42,921 nt of DNA from a virus: positions 1 to 42,921 of IMG/VR virus record IMGVR_UViG_3300046642_000183, one strand, 5' to 3'. Shown in pieces: positions 31,961-38,607 of this stretch. Below the pieces are notes generated by a model. That model saw only the letters and a program-made list of their open reading frames with translations. It was not told the origin of the DNA and ran no database searches. Each line of letters opens with the position of its first letter. Positions within the stretch are counted from its first letter, which is position 1. The translations under genes were made by a program, and so were the position numbers.

Positions 31961-31984
31961 AAAACACAACAGAGGAATAAAACA

Positions 31985-32732
31985 ATGAACGAACTTTTGA
32001 AAAAGAACGGAAGCACAGATGTTGCGACAACTGGGCTGAACTTCTTTCAACAATACGGCGAAGCAACCCGACAGACGGCGATCGTCGGGCAACTGCTGAA
32101 GTTTTCCAAGGGCGATTGGACGGCCGGCCAGGACGACATGCCGATCGAGGAGGGAACGCAGTTGATCGCCAACATGGACGAGCTGCTGGTTGGCTGGGTG
32201 CGCTGGTCGCAGAACAAGCCAACCGATCACGTCATGGGCAAGGTCGTTACTGGCTACCAGCCGCCGCGGCGCAATGAGCTGGGCGACAATGATCAGGATC
32301 AGTGGGAGGTTGGCGACCAACTACCTGCTGCTGCAAGGATCGGAGGACGATCTCTACACCTTCACCACCTCGAGCAAAGGCGGCATCAATGCCGTCGGCG
32401 ACCTGTGCGTGAAGTACGGCAAGCTGCTGCGCCAGCACCCCAACGACTACCCGGTGATCAAGATCGGCACCGGCTCGTACATGCACCAGAACAAGTCGTA
32501 CGGCCGCATCAAGTACCCGACGTTCGAGATTGTCGGGTGGGTGAAAAAGTCGGCGTTCGTGGAGACGGCCAGCGACGAACGGACAGCCAACGAGGTGAGC
32601 GAACCTGATGCGCCGTTCGACACGCCCGAGACGGTCGAGAAAAAAGCAAAGCAGGCAAAAAAGGTCATGACTGCTGCCGCAGTTGCCGCCAAGGCGCAGC
32701 CGGCGAAGGGTAAGACCAAGCCGCGGTTCTAA
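31985..32732 (+). pseudogene. Probable ssDNA-binding-type phage protein, frameshifted
   Basis: The product is split across two frames. From ATG 31985 (AGAGGAATAAAACA upstream) about 110 residues read as a family I know from rhizobial phages (YGEATRQTAIVGQLLKFSKG; IANMDELLVGWVRWSQNKPT; QPPRRNELGDNDQDQWEV). The rest of that family then continues in the +1 frame from about 32318 (TNYLLLQGSEDDLYTFTTSS; GGINAVGDLCVKYGKLLRQH; YGRIKYPTFEIVGWVKK) to the stop at 32732. Homologues, as I remember them, have about a dozen residues between these blocks that are missing here, so a small deletion, sequencing or assembly error, or less likely a programmed shift explains it. The 31985 frame alone would stay open to 32608 (207 aa) with an aberrant end. 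The C-terminal tail is Lys/Ala-rich. Confidence 0.72.
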
Positions 32733-32747
32733 AGCCGCCATTCGTAC

Positions 32748-32781
32748 CCTTGGCGGGGCCGGCCTCCGCCAAGGTCTTTTT
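32748..32781 (+). terminator. Intrinsic terminator/attenuator before the helicase
   Basis: A perfect 9-bp stem, CCTTGGCGG (32748-32756) with CCGCCAAGG (32766-32774), loop of 9, then TCTTTTT. It lies between the frameshifted gene and the primase-helicase ATG (32799) and would reduce read-through into the helicase gene. Confidence 0.85.
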
Positions 32782-32798
32782 CTGTCGGGGGAACGACC

Positions 32799-35354
32799 AT
32801 GACTGAAGCGGAAGGGGCCATTGCTTTTGTCGCTGAAGTATTCGGCGACCCGATTACTCAAGGGCCGATCTACTTCTCCAGCCTCGCCAACGAGCGCGAT
32901 GGATCAGGTGAGATCCGCCTTTCGACGCGCGACCAGGAGCAGGTCGCCATGTTCATCAAGAAAAACGATCGCCCTGGCCGCGGCATTTTCGTCTGCGCCG
33001 GCACGGTCAACGGCAAGCGCAACAAGGACAATATCCTCGAAAGCGCGGCCATTTACACCGACATCGACTTTAAAGACCACCCTGGCGTCCCGGCGGAGGC
33101 TATCCGCACTGCCATTGGCCGCGCCAAGTTGCCGCCCTCGATCGTGGTCAGCACCGGACACGGCTACCACGTTTGGTATTTGTTCCACGCCGCGGTCAAC
33201 AGCCAGACCTACCGTGACAGGCTAGAAAGTCTGCTCCGTGCGTTGGCGGTCCATTTTGGGGGCGACCCCCAGGTCGCTGAGATTAGCCGCCTGATGCGGC
33301 TCCCTGGGACGCACAACACCAAGTACGACAGCTGGGTGCCGGTGACAGCCGAGATCACCCACGGTAATCGGTACTCGCTTAACGATCTGGAGGGGTGGCT
33401 ACTCACCAACACTAGACCGCTACTCCAGCGGCGCGCCGTTATCGGTCCCCCCGACCCCGGCGGCGCGCCGAACCCTTTCCTGGCGGCCGCAGCCGCGCAG
33501 GGCTACAAACCGCCGATCGACGTCGAGGCCATGCTCGAGGCCATGGTGCCGGGGACCATCAATGAAACCTTGGAACGGTGCACGGCCGCCTTGTTGTCGC
33601 GCGGGGAACCGCTCGAGGAGGTGCTGGCGGCTGCCATGGCCGCCTTCCGCACCTGCGCCGAGAAGCACGGTGCTACCTACAAGTGGAAACACGAGGAACG
33701 GAAGTGGCGCCGTGAGTGCCGGCGGTGGCTGGAGAAGCACCCCGAGCTGCTCGAGAAGCAAAAAGACGGACAGCCTGACCGTAAAAAAGCGACTAATTTA
33801 AATCTGTCGGCCGGCACAGAAAACGTCGTTGACCTGGGCGAGGCGCGCGCCAAGCGCAAACCGAAACCCAAGCCGACCACTGGCGACACGCCGTACATCG
33901 TGGCCGATGGCGTCATCCAAGCGCTACATGACAACCGCGAAGACCTGATGCTCACCGAGGGCGAGGTGTGGCTATATCAGGATGGGTTCTGGCGGATCCT
34001 TACCCCCAGCGACGAGCAGCGGCTGCGTGGGCTGATCCAGACCGGGTTCGAGACGATCGAGGTGCAGCCGCGCGGTGCACAGCTGGCGCTCGCTTGGACG
34101 CGGCTGACGCAACACCCAAAACTTTACCAACAGGACGTCCCCTGGGCCGACGCCGGCATGATCGTCTGCCGCAACGGAGTGCTACGTATCGAAACCGGGC
34201 ATTTCGACAGGCATCAACCCGACACCTACGCGCGGCGGCATGTCGGCGCGACATTCACGCCGGGTGAAACATGCCCCGTGTTCGAGCGGCTGCTGGCCAG
34301 CATGTTCTGCGATCGGCCGGACGCGATCGCGCTGATTAACCTGATCCAAGAGTGGGCCGGTGCTGCGCTAGCGATCAGCTCGCTGTCGCGCGAGCAGCGC
34401 CGCGCATTGGTCCTGGTCGGTCCATCGCGGACAGGCAAGACCGAACTGGCCAGGATCTTCGCCCTGCTCCTGGGCGACCCGATTGCAACGCCGGCCGTGT
34501 CGGAGCTGGGCGAGCGTTTCGGCCTCTCGAGCCTCTATGGCGCTACGGCCTGGATCCGCGACGATGCCATCAACGAGGGCGACAAGCTCGACCCGCAACG
34601 GTTCAAGACGATCGTCACCGGCGAGCCGATCAACATCGAGCTGAAAGGCAGGCATGTTATCCAGAACGTGCGGCTCAATACGCCAGTGCTGCTGACCTGC
34701 AACAGCCTGCCGCGAGCGCGCGACGGCTCCGATGCGATCTTCAATCGGTCGATCGTTCTCGAGATGACCAGCGTCGTTGCCGATGAGGAAGCAAAGCGCG
34801 CGCGCACCGAGATCCTGGGCAAGGCCGGCGACGTCAGCCTAGGCGCCGGTGTGTTCGAGAAGGAAAGCGCCGGGATCCTCAATTGGGCGATCCTGGGGCT
34901 GGCGCGGCTGCGCCGGCGTGGGTTCTACGACATCCCCGAGAGCGTCGCGACGGCGCTGCAGCATTTCAAGGACGAGAACAATCCGGTCGGCGAGTGGGCG
35001 CGCGAGGCCGTCGCGGTGGCGAAGGGTATGAAGGTGGAACGGCGCGATTTGGTGCGGTCGTACAATGGCTGGGAAACCGACATGGAGGGCGACGAGGCGC
35101 GCACGGTCGGCGGCCGCTGGCTACTGCCCAAGCTGCGCGCGCGCATTCCCGGCCTCGGTGACATCCAAGGTGATGGTGGCCGGCGCTACATCACCGGTAT
35201 CAAACTAACCGATGTCGGCAAAGCGGCTTGGGACAGTTACGCCAAGGCGTCGGCCAAGCCGGGAGGCTTTGCGGCGACCTCAGCCGACATCAACCAGATC
35301 AATCTGCCAGATGGACAGGATGGACAGGATGTCAAAAACCAATCACGTTTTTGA
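32799..35354 (+). CDS. Primase-helicase (AEP-like primase + D5/SF3 helicase)
   Basis: An 851-residue protein. The N-terminal 200 residues look like an archaeo-eukaryotic-type phage primase: IYTDIDFKDHPG with Asp88 and Asp90 as candidate metal ligands, STGHGYHVWYLFHA and ISRLMRLPGTHNTK. A linker follows (about 330-370, basic). A D5_N-like part (ADGVIQALHDNREDLMLTEG, EVWLYQDGFWRIL) precedes the SF3 ATPase core, with Walker A GPSRTGKTE (about 541-549), Walker-B-region WIRDDAINEGD and the sensor phrase LLTCNSLPRARDGSDAIF. C-terminal winged-helix-like segment. It is the main replication protein; no DNA polymerase is present, so the host polymerase must be recruited. GGGGGAACGA precedes ATG. Confidence 0.88.
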   Translation: MTEAEGAIAFVAEVFGDPITQGPIYFSSLANERDGSGEIRLSTRDQEQVAMFIKKNDRPGRGIFVCAGTVNGKRNKDNILESAAIYTDIDFKDHPGVPAEAIRTAIGRAKLPPSIVVSTGHGYHVWYLFHAAVNSQTYRDRLESLLRALAVHFGGDPQVAEISRLMRLPGTHNTKYDSWVPVTAEITHGNRYSLNDLEGWLLTNTRPLLQRRAVIGPPDPGGAPNPFLAAAAAQGYKPPIDVEAMLEAMVPGTINETLERCTAALLSRGEPLEEVLAAAMAAFRTCAEKHGATYKWKHEERKWRRECRRWLEKHPELLEKQKDGQPDRKKATNLNLSAGTENVVDLGEARAKRKPKPKPTTGDTPYIVADGVIQALHDNREDLMLTEGEVWLYQDGFWRILTPSDEQRLRGLIQTGFETIEVQPRGAQLALAWTRLTQHPKLYQQDVPWADAGMIVCRNGVLRIETGHFDRHQPDTYARRHVGATFTPGETCPVFERLLASMFCDRPDAIALINLIQEWAGAALAISSLSREQRRALVLVGPSRTGKTELARIFALLLGDPIATPAVSELGERFGLSSLYGATAWIRDDAINEGDKLDPQRFKTIVTGEPINIELKGRHVIQNVRLNTPVLLTCNSLPRARDGSDAIFNRSIVLEMTSVVADEEAKRARTEILGKAGDVSLGAGVFEKESAGILNWAILGLARLRRRGFYDIPESVATALQHFKDENNPVGEWAREAVAVAKGMKVERRDLVRSYNGWETDMEGDEARTVGGRWLLPKLRARIPGLGDIQGDGGRRYITGIKLTDVGKAAWDSYAKASAKPGGFAATSADINQINLPDGQDGQDVKNQSRF

Positions 35355-35372
35355 ACTGATTTTTGGCGGTTT

Positions 35373-35492
35373 CAAACTGCTGACAAACTGCTTTGAACCA
35401 AAGCAAACCAGCACTTAGCAAAGCACCGGCAACCAGACAACTGCTTTGCAAGTTGTGCCTGCGGCACAGGCGCTACCGGCGGGTTCAAAGCA
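35373..35492. repeat. Heptamer TGCTTTG/CAAAGCA cluster, candidate replication origin
   Basis: Five copies of TGCTTTG or its complement lie within 104 bases: 35389-35395 (+), 35399-35405 (-), 35419-35425 (-), 35442-35448 (+) and 35486-35492 (-). The first three are spaced 10 and 20 bases, i.e. on one helix face. CAAACTGCT also repeats at 35373-35381 and 35384-35392 (period 11). A hairpin TGTGCC-TGC-GGCACA (35454-35468) sits in the middle, and an AT/purine-rich stretch with TATATA elements follows (35503-35575). Adjacent to the helicase gene this looks like an iteron-type origin or a multi-operator. The gap 35355-35651 holds no gene. Confidence 0.5.
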
Positions 35493-35622
35493 ATAAATCA
35501 CTTATACTCCTCTTAGAGAGAGAGATATATAAAAAAGGGGGTATATAGAGAACAAAAAGGAGGAAAAGTAGTGTGTATAGGGGCGGGGGTAGAGAGCGGT
35601 GCCGAAACCGCTTTAGTGGGGT

Positions 35623-35633
35623 GACAGGCTGTC
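35623..35633. promoter_or_regulatory. Operator-like palindrome GACAGGCTGTC
   Basis: A perfect GACAG-N-CTGTC palindrome, 18 bases before the ATG at 35652. The same arrangement occurs in the left-going promoter at 37513-37523. A small hairpin AGCGGT-GCCGAA-ACCGCT (35595-35612) precedes it. Likely a binding site for the phage regulator. Confidence 0.5.
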
Positions 35634-35651
35634 AAAAACAGGAGGCTGAAA

Positions 35652-36140
35652 ATGACACCAAGCGAGCTGCGAAAACGATGGGTGAAAGACGTCAATGAGG
35701 CGGCCGCGCAGTTTGAGGCGCGGTGGACGGTTATCGGGCTGCGCCGGCACGACCATGAGCTGGCGGTGCGGCTGCACGAGCAGCGGGAGATCTTCGCCGA
35801 GGCGTGTGCCACAGGCGAGCCGAACGAGGTGCAGGTCCAGGGTGCTGCCCTGGTCCGCGGCTATGCGGCCGCGGTTAAGGCAATGGAGGAGGCCGACATT
35901 CCCGACGACAGCTACTTGCTGGGGGTGTGCCCGACGACCGGGTTTAAGGTGGCGATCGGCATCCAGAAGGCCAGCCAACCCCGTGTGGTCGAGCTGCACG
36001 GCCAGGACGTCGTGTGGATTTCACCCGACGAGGTGGCAACGCTGATGGCCTCCTCTGAGGCTTTTATGACGGTGGCGGCGATCAAGCGTAAGTTCCCCGG
36101 CGCCGAGGTGGTGGAGCGTTATGCTGGCGAGGGATGTTAG
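35652..36140 (+). CDS. Hypothetical protein, 162 aa
   Basis: A 162-residue protein with AGGAGGCTG before ATG. The N-terminus is helical (ELRKRWVKDVNEAAAQFEAR). The middle has WISPDEVATLMASSEAF and a beta segment (TTGFKVAIGIQKASQPRVVE). Similar short proteins appear downstream of phage helicases, but I have no function for them. It converges with the methyltransferase-like gene, and the 74-base gap between them shows no clear terminator. Confidence 0.6.
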   Translation: MTPSELRKRWVKDVNEAAAQFEARWTVIGLRRHDHELAVRLHEQREIFAEACATGEPNEVQVQGAALVRGYAAAVKAMEEADIPDDSYLLGVCPTTGFKVAIGIQKASQPRVVELHGQDVVWISPDEVATLMASSEAFMTVAAIKRKFPGAEVVERYAGEGC

Positions 36141-36214
36141 CTGGTTGTTTGCCGCGGCTGTCAGGGACGCGCGTGGCAGGAAGAAAACGGCGCCGGCGCC
36201 ACCGCCACCGGTGC

Positions 36215-36874
36215 CTAGAAGAGGCGGAATTGCGGATCGGGCGCGTCGTTCCATTGTGCCGCCATGGCGGCGGCGATCCCCGGATAGGTAGCCGCGCGCA
36301 GCGCCCAGCGGTCATCCGAGGGCGACAGGCGGTTTTGTCCACTGTCGGTCTGGTTGGCCCAGCGTGGCCGGCCGGCGACTATACGCGGGGCGATGTGCAG
36401 GGTCGGTACTAGTGGCGGCAGGTTCTTGAGCCAGAGGCAGGTTGCCTTGCTGGCATCATCACCAAACCAGTGCGGCTGGATGATCTGCTGTGGCTTGCCG
36501 ATGGCTGTTGACAGGTGGCCGATCGGGTTTTCCATGGCAATGCGTGGGATAGGGGCCGCCAGCAGCTGGCGGACAAAAGCAACGGCCGCAAGACGTGCAG
36601 CCTTGCGGGCATTACCGACAAGGGTCTCTGGTTTGAGTTTCTGGTGATATGGACCGGGACCATAGGCCCATTCGGCTGACACCGTGAGGTAGGTGCAGTC
36701 TGGGTGGAAGATGGCGAGATCCCAGCCCTGATCGAGGATGGTGAGGACGTCGCACTGCAAATGCTGGCCACCATCACTGGCGGGCAGCAGGTCGCAAGAC
36801 CAAGCGTCATGACCGTGCGCCGCAAAAGCGCGGCGCACGGATCCGGTGTGTTCACAGCCGATGAGGATTTTCAT
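36215..36874 (-). CDS. Cytosine-C5-methyltransferase-like protein
   Basis: A 219-residue protein with a Dcm-like layout: MKILIGCEHTGSVRRAFAAH (SAM-binding motif I region), DLLPASDGGQHLQCDV, a catalytic-type loop FHPDCTYL with Cys60, and AMENPIGHLSTAIGK with Glu115 (ENP in place of ENV). The later phrase HWFGDDASKATCLWLKNLPP is shared by the phage members of this group. Full-length C5 methyltransferases exceed 300 residues and have a target-recognition domain, which is missing here, so this is a compact phage form whose activity and target are unknown. It could protect phage DNA. It overlaps the upstream gene's stop by 4 bases. Confidence 0.75.
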   Translation of the reverse strand: MKILIGCEHTGSVRRAFAAHGHDAWSCDLLPASDGGQHLQCDVLTILDQGWDLAIFHPDCTYLTVSAEWAYGPGPYHQKLKPETLVGNARKAARLAAVAFVRQLLAAPIPRIAMENPIGHLSTAIGKPQQIIQPHWFGDDASKATCLWLKNLPPLVPTLHIAPRIVAGRPRWANQTDSGQNRLSPSDDRWALRAATYPGIAAAMAAQWNDAPDPQFRLF

Positions 36875-37146
36875 GCCTGTTTCAGTCCATCGAGGAACGA
36901 GAGGATGTCTGTGCTTTTGGTCGCGGCTATACGCAGTTCTTCAAAGGCGGTGCCGAGAGTGCGGCCCTCGCCTTTACCTCTCTGCTTCAGGTAGGCGCTG
37001 AAGAAGTTGAGGCCGTCCTTGTTGGCATGGTCGCCCGACAGTTTCATGCCGCTGAAAGACTTGGTTATGTTCAGTTTTGTGCCGTCATCGAACCTGATGC
37101 GCAGAGTGATGTAGTCGTGCTGGTTGTTGATGGTTGCCTTGGTCAT
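36871..37146 (-). CDS. Small hypothetical protein, 91 aa
   Basis: A 91-residue protein from ATG 37146 with CGGAGAA upstream. Beta-rich N-terminus (DYITLRIRFDDGTKLNITKS), then helices (GLNFFSAYLKQRGKGEGRTL, FEELRIAATKSTDI). It overlaps the methyltransferase start (ATGA), so the two are translated together. No family recognised. Confidence 0.65.
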   Translation of the reverse strand: MTKATINNQHDYITLRIRFDDGTKLNITKSFSGMKLSGDHANKDGLNFFSAYLKQRGKGEGRTLGTAFEELRIAATKSTDILSFLDGLKQA

Positions 37147-37161
37147 GGTCGCGTTCTCCGG

Positions 37162-37172
37162 TTGTGATGAAC
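37162..37172 (-). promoter_or_regulatory. Leader 11-mer GTTCATCACAA, copy D
   Basis: Exact copy on the - strand, just before the CGGAGAA ribosome-binding site of the 91-aa gene and inside the operon, so it is not simply part of a promoter. Confidence 0.55.
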
Positions 37173-37192
37173 TGGTGGGAGGAAACGGCAGC

Positions 37193-37480
37193 TTACGCTG
37201 CCAGATCCTTGCCGGTACGGGCGCTGACCTTGAGGGTCCGCACCGGGGTGACGTTGGTGTGCGCCGCAATGAACTGGCGCGAGAGGTGGGCGCGGACCGC
37301 CTTCATGTCGAGCGTCTCGCGGTTTGTCTCTGAGATGGAGACACGGAAGAGGTCGCCCTCGTAGGCGCCGACATCGAGGTCGCCGAGCGCGGCCTTGAGT
37401 TCGTCTTCCTTAGCCTTGAGCGCGGCGATCTGCGCCTTGATCTCGCCGAGGGCATCAATGGTCTTGGTCAGGTTGGACAT
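37193..37480 (-). CDS. Small coiled-coil hypothetical protein, 95 aa
   Basis: A 95-residue protein from ATG 37480 (CGGAGAAAACAC upstream), first gene of the left-going control operon. The N-terminal 40 residues form a helix (LTKTIDALGEIKAQIAALKA, KEDELKAALGDL), and the C-terminus is beta/alpha with basic residues (HTNVTPVRTLKVSARTGKDL). Possibly a regulator or recombination accessory protein. No family recognised. Confidence 0.65.
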   Translation of the reverse strand: MSNLTKTIDALGEIKAQIAALKAKEDELKAALGDLDVGAYEGDLFRVSISETNRETLDMKAVRAHLSRQFIAAHTNVTPVRTLKVSARTGKDLAA

Positions 37481-37505
37481 GTGTTTTCTCCGTTGCGATG
37501 AGGCT

Positions 37506-37534
37506 GATATAGGACAGACTGTCAGCCCTGTCAA
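37506..37534 (-). promoter_or_regulatory. Left-going sigma70-type promoter with operator
   Basis: On the - strand TTGACA (37529-37534), 17-base spacer, TATATC (37506-37511). The spacer and -10 flank carry the perfect palindrome GACAGACTGTC (37513-37523). It drives the 95-aa gene and the methyltransferase-like operon, and matches the promoter at 26348-26376 at 25 of 29 positions. Confidence 0.87.
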
Positions 37535-37549
37535 GTGGGTTCTGACATA

Positions 37550-37578
37550 TTGACAGCCCTGTCTGGGTGGCCTAAATA
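37550..37578 (+). promoter_or_regulatory. Right-going sigma70-type promoter with operator
   Basis: TTGACA (37550-37555), 17-base spacer, TAAATA (37573-37578). GACAG-CC-CTGTC (37552-37563) overlaps the -35 box, a classical repressor position. Transcript start would lie near 37585, before AGAGGAG and the ATG at 37606 of the HTH gene. Confidence 0.85.
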
Positions 37579-37605
37579 AGGGCATCGCAACAGAGGAGCT
37601 GAAAA

Positions 37606-37842
37606 ATGTCTGATTGGCAGAAAGAGCGGTTGATGACGCCGCGGCAATACAAGATGATTATCAAGGAGTTAGGGCTCAACAAGGCGTCGGCCGGTCGTTA
37701 TGTGGGCGTGTCTGGCCGTACCTCGCATCGCTACGTCAGTGGTGATGCCGAGATACCGATCGCGACGGCGCTGCTGCTGCGATCGCTGGTGGCGCATGGT
37801 GAGACGCCGGTGGTACCTAAGTGGAAACGGGGGGATAACTGA
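37606..37842 (+). CDS. Helix-turn-helix regulator (Cro/XRE-like)
   Basis: A 78-residue protein with AGAGGAGCTG before ATG. Residues about 11-48 (TPRQYKMIIKELGLNKASAG, RYVGVSGRTSHRYVSGDAEI) form a lambda-repressor-like helix-turn-helix with the pattern of small Cro-type proteins. It is transcribed from the operator-bearing promoter at 37550-37578 and is the best candidate for the protein that binds the GACAG-N-CTGTC sites, i.e. an auto-regulated switch. Binding is inferred from location. Confidence 0.75.
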   Translation: MSDWQKERLMTPRQYKMIIKELGLNKASAGRYVGVSGRTSHRYVSGDAEIPIATALLLRSLVAHGETPVVPKWKRGDN

Positions 37843-38069
37843 TGACGGGGATCTGGGGTCCGATTACATTCCTGATCGGTGTGGCGTTGGGTTTTGTGCA
37901 TCCAGCGTTGGCAGTGATCTTCTGGGTGGTTGTTCTTGTGCCGGTTATCGTTGTCGCCAGCATCAGGGGAATGATCGAGGCGGGGCGGCGAAAGGCCGAG
38001 CGCGACGCTTATTTCCGAAAACTCTTGGCCGGCGAAGTGCCGTTTTCGCATGAGTATCCTGAAGACTGA
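37842..38069 (+). CDS. Small membrane protein, 75 aa
   Basis: A 75-residue protein coupled to the HTH gene (TGATG). Two hydrophobic stretches (about residues 5-20 and 22-42: FLIGVALGFVHPALAVIFWV, VVLVPVIVVASIRGM) with a basic, soluble C-terminal half. Possibly a host-takeover or superinfection-exclusion protein, which is inference. It is followed by a strong terminator. Confidence 0.65.
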   Translation: MTGIWGPITFLIGVALGFVHPALAVIFWVVVLVPVIVVASIRGMIEAGRRKAERDAYFRKLLAGEVPFSHEYPED

Positions 38070-38097
38070 ACCAGCGTCCAACTTGACCAAGGTACGA

Positions 38098-38129
38098 GAG
38101 GGCGCCCATTGTGGCGCCCTCTTTTGTTT
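38098..38129 (+). terminator. Strong intrinsic terminator of the HTH operon
   Basis: A perfect 9-bp GC-rich stem, GAGGGCGCC (38098-38106) with GGCGCCCTC (38113-38121), 6-base loop, then TTTTGTTTC. It ends the control operon and isolates it from the packaging genes that follow. Confidence 0.92.
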
Positions 38130-38141
38130 CGGGGTAAGCGC

Positions 38142-38345
38142 ATGCAGAACGACTACTACGCTGCTATGGAAAAGCAGCTGAAGGCCTTCATTGCATCCGG
38201 CTTTGGTCAACTGGCGCTGCAAATCAAAAACGACTTCATTCGCGATCGCGAGATGATCGAGCAGCTGCGCGAGCGCATTAGCGAACTTGAGGATCGCTTC
38301 AACATGGTCAATGGCGGCCAAGCAGGGAGGGGGTTGACCCCTTAA
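38142..38345 (+). CDS. Small helical hypothetical protein, 67 aa
   Basis: A 67-residue protein from ATG 38142 (GGGGTAAGCGC upstream), mostly a single amphipathic helix with charged heptads (DFIRDREMIEQLRERISELE). First gene after the terminator and probably the first of the packaging/late operon. A coiled-coil packaging accessory is possible. Function unknown. Confidence 0.65.
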   Translation: MQNDYYAAMEKQLKAFIASGFGQLALQIKNDFIRDREMIEQLRERISELEDRFNMVNGGQAGRGLTP

Positions 38346-38349
38346 ATCA

Positions 38350-38607
38350 TTGCCACGCAAAAAAATACCGCCTGACGTCAGGTCGCTAGCGCGCGGCTAC
38401 ACCAAGCAGTGCATCCTGCGCCTGGGAGGGCTCATGCTTGATCCTGGTAAAGATCAATCCAACAGCATTAGCGTTGCGGCCGCGCAGATCCTGATGGACC
38501 GCGGTTGGGGCAAAGCTATCCAGCCTGTTGCCGGCGCCGACGGCGCTGGTGCGATCGAAATAACAATCAGGAAAATGTTGAAGGATGACGACGACGGTAA
38601 AACTTAA
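38350..38607 (+). CDS. Candidate terminase small subunit
   Basis: An 85-residue protein with TTG start at 38350. The only other in-frame start, ATG at codon 29, would remove the conserved-looking N-terminal helix. Helical throughout (VRSLARGYTKQCILRLGGLM; ISVAAAQILMDRGWGKAIQP), ending in an acidic tail (KMLKDDDDGKT). Proteins of this type lie immediately upstream of terminase large subunits in many alphaproteobacterial phages and are the likely DNA-recognition partner. It overlaps the terminase start by 23 bases. Confidence 0.65.
   Translation: MPRKKIPPDVRSLARGYTKQCILRLGGLMLDPGKDQSNSISVAAAQILMDRGWGKAIQPVAGADGAGAIEITIRKMLKDDDDGKT

Noticed and set aside
31795-31980. 61-codon + frame with a TTG start and a good Shine-Dalgarno (GGAGGAAAG)
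   Set aside because: It translates straight through the structured tRNA-like leader (GGFKSHCTP is the T-arm read as protein) and shows no protein-like composition. A regulatory leader peptide cannot be excluded.
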